From: Streptomyces sp. Ru72
Lineage (GTDB): Bacteria; Actinomycetota; Actinomycetes; Streptomycetales; Streptomycetaceae
Assembly (NCBI RefSeq): GCF_002920635.1
Contig: NZ_PQSR01000010.1
Location: forward strand, 62,001-126,000
Length of the DNA stretch: 64,000 nucleotides
Reading direction: 5' to 3'
Shown here: piece after piece, positions 17,776-26,580 of the stretch
Numbering within the stretch: the stretch's first letter is position 1
Layout: every line of letters starts with the position of its first letter
Notes under the pieces: model-generated
What the model saw: the letters and a program-made list of their open reading frames with translations, nothing else
Told to the model about the DNA's origin: nothing
Database searches by the model: none
Position numbers and translations under genes: made by a program

Positions 17776-18027
17776 GTGCACAGTGAGCTCGAGGAGGCGA
17801 TCCTGGCAGGGGTCGCGCACAACAACCCGAACTACGACCCAGGATGGGGTCCGTTCTTCTCTGCGCTCGTCGTGATCGCCGGGTGCGCGATCGTCATCGC
17901 AGGTGGGGTTGTGTCCATCGGCATGCGGCACCTCGAAGGCCGAAGGAAGCGGGGCGATCAAGCGGTTGGGCCGCTGATCCAAGCCATCGGCCTTGTCATC
18001 GCCGCCCTTGGCGTATGGCTGCTGTGA
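17776..18027 (+). CDS. small two-helix membrane protein
   Basis: 83 aa from a GTG. Two hydrophobic segments are visible: FFSALVVIAGCAIVIAGGVV (about residues 27-46) and AIGLVIAALGVWLL at the C-terminus. They are joined by a basic loop MRHLEGRRKRGDQ that should face the cytoplasm. The family is not recognised. It follows the transposase relic with only a weak ribosome site. Compact hydrophobic composition argues for a real gene, but function is unknown. Confidence 0.5.
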   Translation: MHSELEEAILAGVAHNNPNYDPGWGPFFSALVVIAGCAIVIAGGVVSIGMRHLEGRRKRGDQAVGPLIQAIGLVIAALGVWLL

Positions 18028-18250
18028 CCGTGTGACGATTCCCCTACTGCGACAGCACCCGAGACGGCTCCACGGTCAGCAGACGTTGACCCGGACATCC
18101 CTGCCGTCATCGCCTCCGTCACCGGATGCCCACGATCATCAACAGCACCGGCACAATGCCGGGGTTTGGGAGTCCCCGGAAAATGCCGGTCAGCCTTTGG
18201 CGCCCCCAGTTATCCTTCGTTGTCCTGAACAGGCCAGGGAGGTCCCCGTC

Positions 18251-18790
18251 ATGAGCAGCGCCACGCCCTTTCCCGAACGGATCGAGCTCTCAGGGGAGGG
18301 CCTCGTTCTCCGCGACTGGACGGAGGCGGACCTGGCCGCGATGCCAGAGCTGTTCGACCACCCCGACATCGCGTACTGGACACCGATCGTCTCCCCGTTC
18401 GACGAAGCGGCCGCCCGCGCACGACTGGACCGGGACCGCCAACTGCGAGCCGAGGGTACGACCATCCTGCTCGCCATCACCGTCGACGGCGGCGCACCGC
18501 TCGGGGAGGTGATGCTGCGGCGTACCCCCGAGGGCCCAGAGCTCGGCTACGCGGTCGGCCCGGCGCACCGCGGTCAGGGTCTGGCGGCGCGGGCGGTGCG
18601 AGTGATGGCCGCGTACGCCTTCGAGCAGCTGGGCGCGGAGCAGGTGATCCTGGAGCTGGAGGCCGAAAATGCCGCCAGCGTCGCCGTGGCCACCAAGGCG
18701 GGCTTCAGACTGCTCGACGTGCCGCTGATCAGGGGTGAGGAGAAGGGGCGGCCCTACGCTCTGCAGACGTGGGGTATGAACCGTTCCTGA
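18251..18790 (+). CDS. GNAT family N-acetyltransferase (RimJ/RimL type)
   Basis: 179 aa; the start follows GGGAGG by 9 bases. LSGEGLVLRDWTEADLAAMP begins the fold. The acetyl-CoA loop is AVGPAHRGQGLAARAVRVMA (V/I-x-P-x2-R-G-x-G-x-A). VILELEAENAASVAVATKAG F is the RimJ/L motif N-x-A-S-x2-V/A-x2-K-x-G-F. This group acetylates protein N-termini, amino acids or small amines; the substrate cannot be read from sequence. It stands as a single gene. Confidence 0.88.
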   Translation: MSSATPFPERIELSGEGLVLRDWTEADLAAMPELFDHPDIAYWTPIVSPFDEAAARARLDRDRQLRAEGTTILLAITVDGGAPLGEVMLRRTPEGPELGYAVGPAHRGQGLAARAVRVMAAYAFEQLGAEQVILELEAENAASVAVATKAGFRLLDVPLIRGEEKGRPYALQTWGMNRS

Positions 18791-18840
18791 TCGACCAGCT
18801 GTAAGACCCACTGGAGTTCTGCCCATATCCGGATCTGTTC

Positions 18841-18872
18841 GACATCCGACATCCGGCATCCGCGTCCGACAT
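18841..18872. repeat. short degenerate gacatcc tandem repeat
   Basis: Four to five copies of a 6-7 base unit (gacatcc, gacatcc, ggcatcc, gcgtcc, gacatc) in the 246-base gap between the GNAT gene and the convergent HAD gene. Nothing else was seen in this gap. Confidence 0.4.
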
Positions 18873-19036
18873 CAACGGCAGCGGCCGTAGGCGACCTTGA
18901 GCTGCCTCTCATGGCCGATGGCTCCCCAAGTCCTTACGGCTGACGCCGCAACGGATCACACTCCTGAGACTGGTGGGGCATGGGGAACTCAGAGCCGCAG
19001 GCGGCCGCCGGTGATACCCGGTGCCGGCGGGCACAC

Positions 19037-19714
19037 TCAGGCTGCGGCATGCCCGTGAGGGTCGGACACGAAAGCCATGATGTGAGGAACCGCCTCCCGC
19101 AGACTTGCAAAGTGACGGTGCACGCCCTCCACGGCTACGGCGGCGTTCACCCCCCACACCGTCATCCCGGCGCGCAGCCCGGACCGTACTCCGGACGGGG
19201 CGTCCTCGATGACCAGGCAGTCTCCCGGGGCGGCTCCGAGCTGCTCAGCGGCCACCAGGTACGGGACGGGAGAGGGCTTGCCCTCCTCGACAGCGGCCGC
19301 GTCCACGATCACGCCCGGCACCGGCAAGCCCGTCCGCAGGAAGCGGCCGCGCACGCGGTGCTCGTAGTTCGAGGTCACGAGCGCCCAGGACCCCGGTGGC
19401 AGGCCGTGCAGCAGCTCCGACGCGCCGTCGAAGGCCGCGTAGACGCCGGATCGGACGTCTTCGTCCTCCAGCTCGTGCAGCGTGGCCAGGCACTCGCCCG
19501 GATCTCGGTCCGCGGCGACCTGGGCGAAGGTCTCCATCGGTCGCGTACGCAGAGCCACCTGGCAGACCTCGTCCGCATCCAGCCCGTATCGCTCCGCCCA
19601 GGTTCCCCAGACCTTGCGCTGGTTGCTCACCGCGTCGATCAGCGTGCCGTCGACGTCGAACAGGACGTACTTCGTGCGGCCCGGCCGCCCAGGTTCACTG
19701 GTCGCCTTGATCAT
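19037..19714 (-). CDS. HAD-superfamily phosphatase (subfamily IA, sugar-phosphatase-like)
   Basis: 225 aa. Motif I DVDGTLIDA (nucleophile and acid Asp pair near residues 20-28), motif II in WALVTSNYEHR, Lys of motif III in VEEGKPSPVPYLVAAEQLG and motif IV CLVIEDAPSGVRSGLRAGM are all intact. The helical cap sits between motifs I and II. It is like the glycerol-3-phosphate/2-deoxyglucose-6-phosphate phosphatases (HAD-IA), acting on a small sugar phosphate in the cytoplasm. Its ATG overlaps the stop of a small upstream exported protein (ATGA at 19711-19714), so the two are co-translated. Confidence 0.88.
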   Translation of the reverse strand: MIKATSEPGRPGRTKYVLFDVDGTLIDAVSNQRKVWGTWAERYGLDADEVCQVALRTRPMETFAQVAADRDPGECLATLHELEDEDVRSGVYAAFDGASELLHGLPPGSWALVTSNYEHRVRGRFLRTGLPVPGVIVDAAAVEEGKPSPVPYLVAAEQLGAAPGDCLVIEDAPSGVRSGLRAGMTVWGVNAAVAVEGVHRHFASLREAVPHIMAFVSDPHGHAAA

Positions 19715-19926
19715 GCCGGCAGCCAGGTCAGGAACCGCGCGCGCTCTTCACCGCACCGACCAGCGTCAGAAGAGTCGGCGTTGTGCGCGGTGAAGGTGGA
19801 ACCATAGGGCCCGGAGTTGAGCGCACAAGCTTCTCGGACGGGCTGCACAGCGTAGTGGCCGAATGCGACCAGTGCCACGACCAGCAGGGTAGGCGGCAGG
19901 TAGCGGCGGGCTATTGGGGATGGCAT
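19711..19926 (-). CDS. small exported or membrane-anchored protein
   Basis: 71 aa beginning MPSPIARRYLPPTLLVVALV, a basic N-terminus followed by a 15-residue hydrophobic segment, then a polar tail with two cysteines (ACAL, GRCGEE). It has no known domain. The ATGA overlap with the HAD gene is the main support for it being real. A role linked to the phosphatase is only contextual. Confidence 0.5.
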   Translation of the reverse strand: MPSPIARRYLPPTLLVVALVAFGHYAVQPVREACALNSGPYGSTFTAHNADSSDAGRCGEERARFLTWLPA

Positions 19927-20582
19927 GGCGTGGTCCTACTGACGCTTCACAAAAGCCGATTGGGTCGTGTCAAGGCAGCGAGCCTACTACGCCGCTTTCG
20001 CGAGCCGCCCGCCGAGGCGGTCGACCTGACCAACGCGCCCGGCGATGCCGGTGGCAGCTGAGCCGATGGCCAGATCCCTGACACCGGGGGAGTGGCGGTG
20101 ATCTGACCGAGCTGCACGGCTTCTTCGGAGCGCTCGGCGAAGACGTGGAGAGCAACCGGCCGCCCGCTTCGGCTTCGACACCGCTGCCGACTGGGTCACC
20201 GCCTGCCGGGAGATGACTACCGAACACCTCCGGGACCGCCCGCAACGGCCGCCCGTCCGCACGCGTCATCCGGCTCGAACGACGTCTGTCCGGGGCTCGG
20301 ACCGGCCACTGTGGGAAAGCCTCGGCCTCTCGGCGCTCCGGCAGACATCGAGACGCTCACCCGCCCGATCGACGAGCTGGAACAGCAAGGTCGGCCTCGG
20401 CACGGAGCTGGTGGAACAGGATGAAGGCTGCGCGGCGGCACCGGCGACACCGTGAGCCGATGGGACAGCTCAACCGCCGGCCGCGTCGTCAGTCCGGTCC
20501 AGCTACGAGTGGTACTGCACACGATGCCCTGCGCCGCCGAGGTCCGCCACCCACAGGGACACCGCCCGGCAGCTGATCCGGC
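19927..20582. other. no intact gene; possible decayed coding
   Basis: About 650 bases between minus-strand genes. Plus-strand fragments such as LTELHGFFGALGEDVE (near 20100) and, one base out of phase, ARFGFDTAADWVTACREMTT (near 20165) suggest a short broken gene I could not identify. No promoter or repeat was convincing. Confidence 0.35.
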
Positions 20583-22604
20583 TCATCGCTTCAGGCGGTT
20601 TGCCAGCGCGAGGGCGTCTTGGGTTTTGGGGTGGGTCTTGCCGAGTTGGGTGTGCAGGATATGTGCGCCCCGGCGTGCGGGGTTCACTGCGGACGGGTCG
20701 TTCAATGCGTGCAGGGCCTGGGCTTTGAGGAGCAGGGCATAGCCGATGTAGAGGTGGTCCGGCGGGTAGTGGGCCTCGCGGATCCGCAGCGCCCGTGAGA
20801 TGAGCGGCAGGGCTGTGGCGGGGTCGTCGAGGTCCAGGTGGACGGTCGCCAGGGCGACAAGGTCGAAGCTCACATAGGGGTCGTCCGGCCCGTGCGCGGC
20901 CTCGTCGATCTGCAGTGCCCGCTCGGCCAGCGGCAGCGCCGCCTGGTGGTCGCCGAGAAGGGACAGCGTCCGCGCGAGTGTCGCCAGGTCCGTTGCGATG
21001 GCGGGGCTTCCGGCCGGCAGGCAGGACTCGTGCAGGCGTAGCGCACGCTCCGCCAGCGGGCGTGCCGTCTGCGGTGCGCCGAGGTCCTTGTGGATCTGTG
21101 CCAGAGTGATCAGGTCGAAGCCGACCTCTGCGTCCCGGCCCTCAAGCGCTTCGTCGAGGGCGAGGGCGCGTTCGCACAGCGGAAGAGCCACTCTGCGGTC
21201 GCCGATCTGCAGGAGGAACTCCGAAGCCAGCCGCAGCAGCAGTGCCGTCTCCGCGGCGCACTGGGCCGGTGGGTCGGCCTTGGTCACGGCCAGCACATGC
21301 GGGAGCAGTCTGTGCCAGCGTGGCCGCGCGTCCGGATCGCCGTGGATGTCGTGCGGCACGGCGGTCAGCAGTGCACGGCACAGTTTGGCCCGGGATGCCA
21401 CAAGCAGGCCGTCGGGCATCGTGGCTCGGATCGCCGCCTGGACCAGCCGGTGCAGCACCAAGGAGGAGTCCTCGCGCCTTGCGAGGCCCAGGCCGGCCAG
21501 GGTGCCGACCGTCGTGTCCCATACCAGCGGGTCGGCCGCCGCCGTGATCACCGGCTCCGGGCTGCCGGTGAACAGCTCCAGCGGGATCGGGTCGGGGGCC
21601 AGCAGGGCGCACAGTTCCAGCAGCGGCACCGCCTGCGGTTGTTCTCGCCGCAGTTTGCGCACGCTGAGCTGCCACAGCGTCGCGACGACCACGGCCGGCC
21701 GGTCGGCCAGTTCCCCCCGCGCGATCATTTCCTCCAACCGCGTTGTCAGCAGGGCCAGGTACTCCTCGGGCGCCGTCTGGTTGTAACCCATGTAGCCGGC
21801 CGCCTGCTCCAACGCGAGCGGCAGGTCCCCCAGTTGCTCCGCGATCCGGTCCGCCGTCCGGGCGGTCGTACCGGGCACCCGCCGGACCAGCAGTTCCACA
21901 GACTCCTTCCTGGTGAACACCTGCAGGTCCAGCACGTCGGCCGTGCCCGACCATCCGCTCACCCTGGTGGTGACGACGACGTGGCCGTTCCTCGCCAGAT
22001 CCCCCGATGGCAGCGCGTGCACGAGCGCGCTGGGCTTCTCCGCGTTATCGAAGATGATCAGCCAGGGCCTGCGGTCCCGCAACGTGGCGTACACACCCGA
22101 GACGACCTGTTCCGAGCTGACCTCCACCAGCCCCAGCTCCCTGGCCAGCGACGCGAACTGCGATGCCACCAAGTCGGGGTCTTCCGCGTCGACGAACGCG
22201 ACGAACCGGTACTTCGACAGATAGCGGTACGCGTACTCGACGGCGAGCTGCGTCTTGCCCACGCCGCCCAGCCCATGCACGACCTGTACCGCGATGCCGC
22301 CCGCCGAGGTGAGGCGGCGCCGCAGCTCACCCAGGGTGGCGTCGCGACCGGTGAAGTGGGAGTTGCGCGGCGGCAGCCGGTATGTCGCGGGCGTGGTCGG
22401 GCGCGGTGCGCGGTCACCGCGCGGCTCCGGCCGCAGTTCGGCCAGTGCGAGCGGGACCAGGAGCAGCAGCACCACCCAGGGGTGGACGCGCACAAAGTCG
22501 AGCGGCCCGGGCCAGCGACTCTGCCCGGAGGCGGCGTTGAAGGCGAGACTGCCGACGAACAGTACGAGCAAACCGGCCACCGCGCCGACCAGCCTGCGCA
22601 ACAT
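20583..22604 (-). CDS. membrane-anchored NB-ARC (STAND) ATPase with TPR repeats
   Basis: 673 aa. Two hydrophobic helices at residues 5-22 and 42-56 anchor the N-terminus. The NB-ARC domain follows: TGRDATLGELRRRL, P-loop GLGGVGKT (111-118), a sensor strand YRFVAFVDAEDPD, Walker B WLIIFDNA (181-188), VVVTTRVSGW, and the GxP-like LGDLPLALEQAAGYM. A winged-helix/ARC2 part includes LVLHRLVQAAIR. Residues about 450-670 are tetratricopeptide repeats with the LPLxERALxIDE pattern. STAND proteins are molecular switches whose TPRs sense a partner. No effector domain is seen, so the membrane segment may be the output. It is monocistronic. Confidence 0.85.
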   Translation of the reverse strand: MLRRLVGAVAGLLVLFVGSLAFNAASGQSRWPGPLDFVRVHPWVVLLLLVPLALAELRPEPRGDRAPRPTTPATYRLPPRNSHFTGRDATLGELRRRLTSAGGIAVQVVHGLGGVGKTQLAVEYAYRYLSKYRFVAFVDAEDPDLVASQFASLARELGLVEVSSEQVVSGVYATLRDRRPWLIIFDNAEKPSALVHALPSGDLARNGHVVVTTRVSGWSGTADVLDLQVFTRKESVELLVRRVPGTTARTADRIAEQLGDLPLALEQAAGYMGYNQTAPEEYLALLTTRLEEMIARGELADRPAVVVATLWQLSVRKLRREQPQAVPLLELCALLAPDPIPLELFTGSPEPVITAAADPLVWDTTVGTLAGLGLARREDSSLVLHRLVQAAIRATMPDGLLVASRAKLCRALLTAVPHDIHGDPDARPRWHRLLPHVLAVTKADPPAQCAAETALLLRLASEFLLQIGDRRVALPLCERALALDEALEGRDAEVGFDLITLAQIHKDLGAPQTARPLAERALRLHESCLPAGSPAIATDLATLARTLSLLGDHQAALPLAERALQIDEAAHGPDDPYVSFDLVALATVHLDLDDPATALPLISRALRIREAHYPPDHLYIGYALLLKAQALHALNDPSAVNPARRGAHILHTQLGKTHPKTQDALALANRLKR

Positions 22605-22866
22605 GACTCCCTCTCTGGTCGCGACGACGACGGGCCACGCGATCGTAGCCGAGAAGTCGCCCGGGCGGAGGGGGGATTGGTCGACACCGGTACACGCCGA
22701 TTGCGCTGCGCGCGGTCGTGAGAAGGCGCGTCGGTGCGACGCCGATGATCCGCGGTCCCAAAGGGATCACGGCCTCTCCGCGGTGCACGTAGGCTTTGGT
22801 TGCACGCGGTCGACCGGGCGTGCCTGGCCTCTGCGCGAGGGTTTGGACGAAGGGGATGGTTCCGCT

Positions 22867-23469
22867 GTGACTCATGCTCGCGAGGAAGAAGTCCTGGCCC
22901 GGATCGCCAAGGGGCTGGTCTATACCGAGTCGGAAGCGGCCTTCCAGGACCCTCGGCGCCGCACCGAGCAGATCTTCGAGTACAACCACACACCACCGAG
23001 CGAAACGGAGAAGCGTCGATCGCTGCTCGTCGCGATTTTCGGCTCGGTCGGTGAACGCACGGTGCTGCTGCCTCCGTTCCACGCCGGCTTCGGCAGCAAC
23101 GTCCACATCGGAGACGACTTCTTCGGGAATGTGAATCTCACGTTCGTCGACGACGTCGACATCCGCATAGGCGACGGTGTCATGATCGAACCCAGCGTGA
23201 CACTGACGACGACGGGGCACCCGGTGCATCCCTCACGGCGTGCTGACTTCGGACGCTTCTCCGAACCGATCGTGATCGAGGACAAAGTGTGGATCGGCAG
23301 CAACGCGGTGGTCCTGCCCGGCGTTCGGATCGGATACGGCTCGGTCATCGGCGCCGGCAGCGTCGTCAGCCGCAGCATTCCTCCGATGACCGTCGCGGTC
23401 GGTACGCCCTGCCGGGTGGTCCGCCCCATCACGGACGAGGACCTCACCACACGCACCGCAGGGCGTTAG
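22867..23469 (+). CDS. maltose/galactoside O-acetyltransferase family (left-handed beta-helix)
   Basis: 200 aa from GTG 22867, with AAGGGGA about 12 bases upstream. The N-terminal Mac domain (EEEVLARIAKGLVYTESEAA through FEYNHTPPSETEKRRSLL) is followed by hexapeptide repeats of a left-handed beta-helix: NVHIGDDFFGNVNLTFVDDV, DIRIGDGVMIEPSVTLTTTG with catalytic GHPVHP, VWIGSNAVVLPGVRIGYGSV, IGAGSVVSRSIPPMTVAVGT P. It transfers acetyl from acetyl-CoA to a sugar hydroxyl in the cytoplasm. Length and motifs are normal. It stands between the NB-ARC gene (divergent) and MarR. Confidence 0.9.
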   Translation: MTHAREEEVLARIAKGLVYTESEAAFQDPRRRTEQIFEYNHTPPSETEKRRSLLVAIFGSVGERTVLLPPFHAGFGSNVHIGDDFFGNVNLTFVDDVDIRIGDGVMIEPSVTLTTTGHPVHPSRRADFGRFSEPIVIEDKVWIGSNAVVLPGVRIGYGSVIGAGSVVSRSIPPMTVAVGTPCRVVRPITDEDLTTRTAGR

Positions 23470-23508
23470 GGCTGGTGGCAGAGCTCCACGACCACGGGCA
23501 CCGCCCCC

Positions 23509-23539
23509 TTGACCTCAAGTAAAGTTGAGCTTTTACGGT
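23509..23539 (+). promoter_or_regulatory. MerR/SoxR-type promoter with dyad in a 19-bp spacer
   Basis: ttgacc at 23509-23514 (-35) and tacggt at 23534-23539 (-10) are separated by 19 bases, the stretched spacing typical of MerR-activated promoters. The dyad cctcaagt..agttgagc (23513-23530) lies within the spacer and overlaps the -35. It resembles SoxR boxes (CCTCAAG..CTTGAGG). It drives the MarR gene 45 bases downstream. No MerR/SoxR gene is in the window. Confidence 0.5.
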
Positions 23540-23583
23540 CGGTCTCGTCGAACCAGCTCGGCGCACAGTCGGAGGGACTGGCC

Positions 23584-24042
23584 ATGGAGTACTCGCACAG
23601 CGACGCCGAACTGATCCAGCAGCCCATCGGCTACTGGACTTGGGCGGCCTACAAGGCCATCGTCACCCGCACGCGGGCCGCCCTCGCGGAGATCGGCACC
23701 ACTCAACCACAGTGGTGGGTCCTCGCGCAGGTCGCGCGCGCCGACACCGTCAGGACCCGTAACGAGGTGTCCAGCCTCCTGCGGAACTACCTCGACACGG
23801 GTGCGGCAACCATGGAGTCAGAGATCGACAGGACCATCGCCCAGGGCTGGATCACTGAGGACGCCGACGGACGCCTGGGCATCACGGCCCAGGGGAGGGC
23901 GTTCTACGACAAGGCCGCAGCCCTTCAGGACGAACTGTGGGCGGAACGCCATGCGGGCATCTCTGACGAGGAGTACCTGACCACCCTCAAAGTGCTGCAG
24001 CGATTCATCCACAACACGCGCGGGCATGCCTGGCACCACTAG
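23584..24042 (+). CDS. MarR-family winged-helix regulator
   Basis: 152 aa from the ATG of MEYSHSDAELIQQPIGYW, preceded by GGAGGGAC; the upstream open frame overlaps the promoter. The core winged helix is unusually acidic: TTQPQWWVLAQVARADTVRT (dimer helix and first DNA helix), SSLLRNYLDTGAATMESEID (recognition helix), wing DGRLGITAQGRAFYDKA. Helices at both ends complete the MarR dimer interface. It may sense a phenolic or redox-active compound, in line with the MerR/SoxR-like promoter in front. Its targets are unknown; no transporter lies adjacent. Confidence 0.8.
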   Translation: MEYSHSDAELIQQPIGYWTWAAYKAIVTRTRAALAEIGTTQPQWWVLAQVARADTVRTRNEVSSLLRNYLDTGAATMESEIDRTIAQGWITEDADGRLGITAQGRAFYDKAAALQDELWAERHAGISDEEYLTTLKVLQRFIHNTRGHAWHH

Positions 24043-24393
24043 GTTCTGTCCGAACGAGCCGTGTGCCGCCGGGCGTAGGAGGAAGCAGCCTGCGCTTCGC
24101 CGGACGCTGCGAGACACCGATCGGGGAGTCGTTCGCAAGGCCCCGGTAGCCGTCGTGGGATCCGCCGCTCGGCACGGGACTGCAGGGACGCCGCCTCCGG
24201 TGCGGCGCCGGCTTGAAGACGAGCTCGGCGAAGTAGTGGCGTGTCACGCCTCTGAAGGCGGCGCGCGTACGATGCCGGTCGGGAATGAGGCAGTCGCACG
24301 GTGCTGCACGCGCCCGCGCCCGGGCCGGCAGCCACGGCCGTGGAGGGCGAGTGGCTGTAGCCGAAGCTCGCCACTGTCAGTCCGGCAGGGACG
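24043..24393. other. no supported gene
   Basis: A 350-base gap between convergent MarR and SpoIIE genes. Frames are open by GC bias but none resembles a protein. No strong hairpin was seen. Confidence 0.4.
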
Positions 24394-26580
24394 TCATGCC
24401 TCCAGTTCGGCCCAGACGGCTTTGCCGGTGTTGGTCCACCGCACCCCCCAGCGCGTGGTGAGCTTGTGGACAACGTGCAGGCCGCGCCCGCCGTCGTCAA
24501 GTAGCTCACCGCGGCGCAGGCGAGGCCGGCCATTGCCTGCGTCGCCGACCTCGCACGACAGGCGGCCTCTGGCCCTCACCAGCCGCACCGTGACAGGCCC
24601 GGTGCCGAACCGGACGGCGTTGGTGACCAGTTCGCTGATCACCAACAGCGCGCTGTCCCGGGCCTGGTCGCTGGTGTCCCATCGCCGCAGGAGGGGGGAG
24701 GCCAGGGCGCGGGTGCGGGCAGCCGAGTCATCGCGGGCGGGCAGCTGCCAGCTTGCGGTGTCCCGGCTCCGGCGGCCGGCCATACGGGCGAGCAGCAGGG
24801 TGACGTCGTCCCGCAGGCGCCCCTGAGGGGCCAGAGCGGCGACCACGCGACGCGCGGCCAACTGCAGATCGTCACAGGGGTGCACCTCGCGCACCACTTC
24901 CGTCAGCCGACCGATTCCGTCGTCGATCGAGGCTGCCGGGTCTTCCACCAGGCCGTCGGTGTAGAGGGTGAGGAGCGAGCCGGGCGGCGCGGCGAACTCC
25001 TGTACGTCGAACGGCTCCCGCACAGCGAATTCGGCTCCCAGGCCCGGGTGAGGTTGCGCCGTGAGGGTCTTGGCGGACCCGTCGGGGTGGACGAGGACCG
25101 GGGGCAGGTGGCCGGCATTGGACATCACCATCCGGTTGTCGACCGGATCGTAGACCGCGATGCAGCACGTTGAGCCCAGCGCGCTGTAGCCGGCTGCCAG
25201 GCCCGCGTCCGTGTCGTCCAGGAGCGTCACCGTCTCGTCCAGGCGCTCCAGCACCTCTCCGGGGCCCAGCCCGGCCGACAGCAGCGCGCGGGCCTCCATG
25301 CTCAGCTGGCCCATGGCCGCCGCGGCCCCCAGTCCATGCCCGACGACGTCACCGACGACCAGCGCGGTACGGTCGCACGGTAGGGGAAAGCTGTTCACCC
25401 AGTCACCGCCGACGCCCGCGCTGTCGGGGTTGGTGGGCTGGTAGACGCTGGCGACCTCGATGGTGTCGCTGCCGGCCCGCGGCAGCAGCCGGCGCTGCAG
25501 GGCCAGGACCTGAGCGTGCTCACGCTGGTGCTGGCGGGCCAGATCCACGTGACGGGCGGTCTTGGCCACGAGTTCCTGCAAGTCGAGCAGCTCACTGTCG
25601 CGGAAGAGGCGCTCCGGCCGCCGCCAGACTTCCGTCACGCCCAGCACGATCGGCCCTGGTGTGCCTTCTGGCCCTTCCACAACGAGCGGTATGCAGGCGA
25701 CGCTCACCGGCCGGTCGCCTGGCACCAAGGCGCGCACCAGCTTCGGATCGTTGAGTGCCCGCTCGATCGGCTCACGGTCGGGAATGACGATGGCCTGCGG
25801 CACGTCGTCGCGCATGACCGCGCCGGCCAGGAGACGGCTTGCTTCGCGGGGAAGGTTGTCCCCGGGGGTCAGGTACCCCTCGGGCCAGGGGCGATCCGGC
25901 ACCAGGGCCGCGCGCCGCAGCCGGATGCGCTCCTGCGCCTGCTCGGTGACGGCCTCTCCGGTCCACACGGCGTAATCGAGGTCGACGGCGGCCACGTCCC
26001 CCCACGCCAGCAGGGACTGGGCCAGGGACTGCGCGGTCTCGCCGATGTCCAATGACGTCCCGATCGCGGCCGCGGAGGCGTACAGGTGCAGCCGCTTGGC
26101 CATGGCGATCAGGGAGACTGTCAGACCTTCCTGCGGTGGTGCGGCAGGCAGGATGCTCATCGAGACCACCAGCTCCGTCCCGTCCTCCCGCCGCAGGCGT
26201 TGGACCCGGGCGACATGCGCCTCCCGCGTCTCGAGAACCCTCTGCAACCGCCGCGTGACCGTCGGTACGTCCCCGGGCGGCAGCAGATCGGCGAAAGCGG
26301 CCCCCGGCGCGGCACTCACCCCATCGAAGGGAGCGGCGTCCAGATTGCAGCTGGTGATCCTCAAACTCCGGTCGAGATTGACGGCCCCGAGAATCTGCTC
26401 CTGACTCCCGCTCTTCCTGTCGGCGCCCGCGGGCCGACCGGCATGGTGGTCGTCGGGCGAAGCGGCAGGATCTGCGGCCGCCGTTGTTCCGGCCCTGGGG
26501 ATGTAATTCGCCAGGGCGCCGCTGACCATGTCGAACGGCGAACCGCAGGAAGGAGGGGGTGTGGGGTCCATGCAGCTCAC
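24394..26580 (-). CDS. PAS-GAF-SpoIIE (PP2C) phosphatase with C-terminal anti-sigma kinase domain
   Basis: 728 aa. A PAS-like domain (about 60-160, ILGAVNLDRSLRITSCNLDA) and a GAF domain (about 165-345) precede a SpoIIE/PP2C phosphatase (about 370-600). The phosphatase carries the metal-binding motifs GVGGDWVNSFPL (389-400), VVGDVVGHGLG (408-418), LYTDGLVED (539-547) and DDVTLLLA (591-598). The C-terminal 600-728 is a GHKL anti-sigma kinase with N-box ELVTNAV (650-656) and DAGNG (680-684). Such fusions control sigma factors by both phosphorylating and dephosphorylating an anti-anti-sigma protein. The sensory domains suggest a ligand or redox input. Start is MSCMDP or the Met three codons later. 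Monocistronic. Confidence 0.9.
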   Translation of the reverse strand: MSCMDPTPPPSCGSPFDMVSGALANYIPRAGTTAAADPAASPDDHHAGRPAGADRKSGSQEQILGAVNLDRSLRITSCNLDAAPFDGVSAAPGAAFADLLPPGDVPTVTRRLQRVLETREAHVARVQRLRREDGTELVVSMSILPAAPPQEGLTVSLIAMAKRLHLYASAAAIGTSLDIGETAQSLAQSLLAWGDVAAVDLDYAVWTGEAVTEQAQERIRLRRAALVPDRPWPEGYLTPGDNLPREASRLLAGAVMRDDVPQAIVIPDREPIERALNDPKLVRALVPGDRPVSVACIPLVVEGPEGTPGPIVLGVTEVWRRPERLFRDSELLDLQELVAKTARHVDLARQHQREHAQVLALQRRLLPRAGSDTIEVASVYQPTNPDSAGVGGDWVNSFPLPCDRTALVVGDVVGHGLGAAAAMGQLSMEARALLSAGLGPGEVLERLDETVTLLDDTDAGLAAGYSALGSTCCIAVYDPVDNRMVMSNAGHLPPVLVHPDGSAKTLTAQPHPGLGAEFAVREPFDVQEFAAPPGSLLTLYTDGLVEDPAASIDDGIGRLTEVVREVHPCDDLQLAARRVVAALAPQGRLRDDVTLLLARMAGRRSRDTASWQLPARDDSAARTRALASPLLRRWDTSDQARDSALLVISELVTNAVRFGTGPVTVRLVRARGRLSCEVGDAGNGRPRLRRGELLDDGGRGLHVVHKLTTRWGVRWTNTGKAVWAELEA

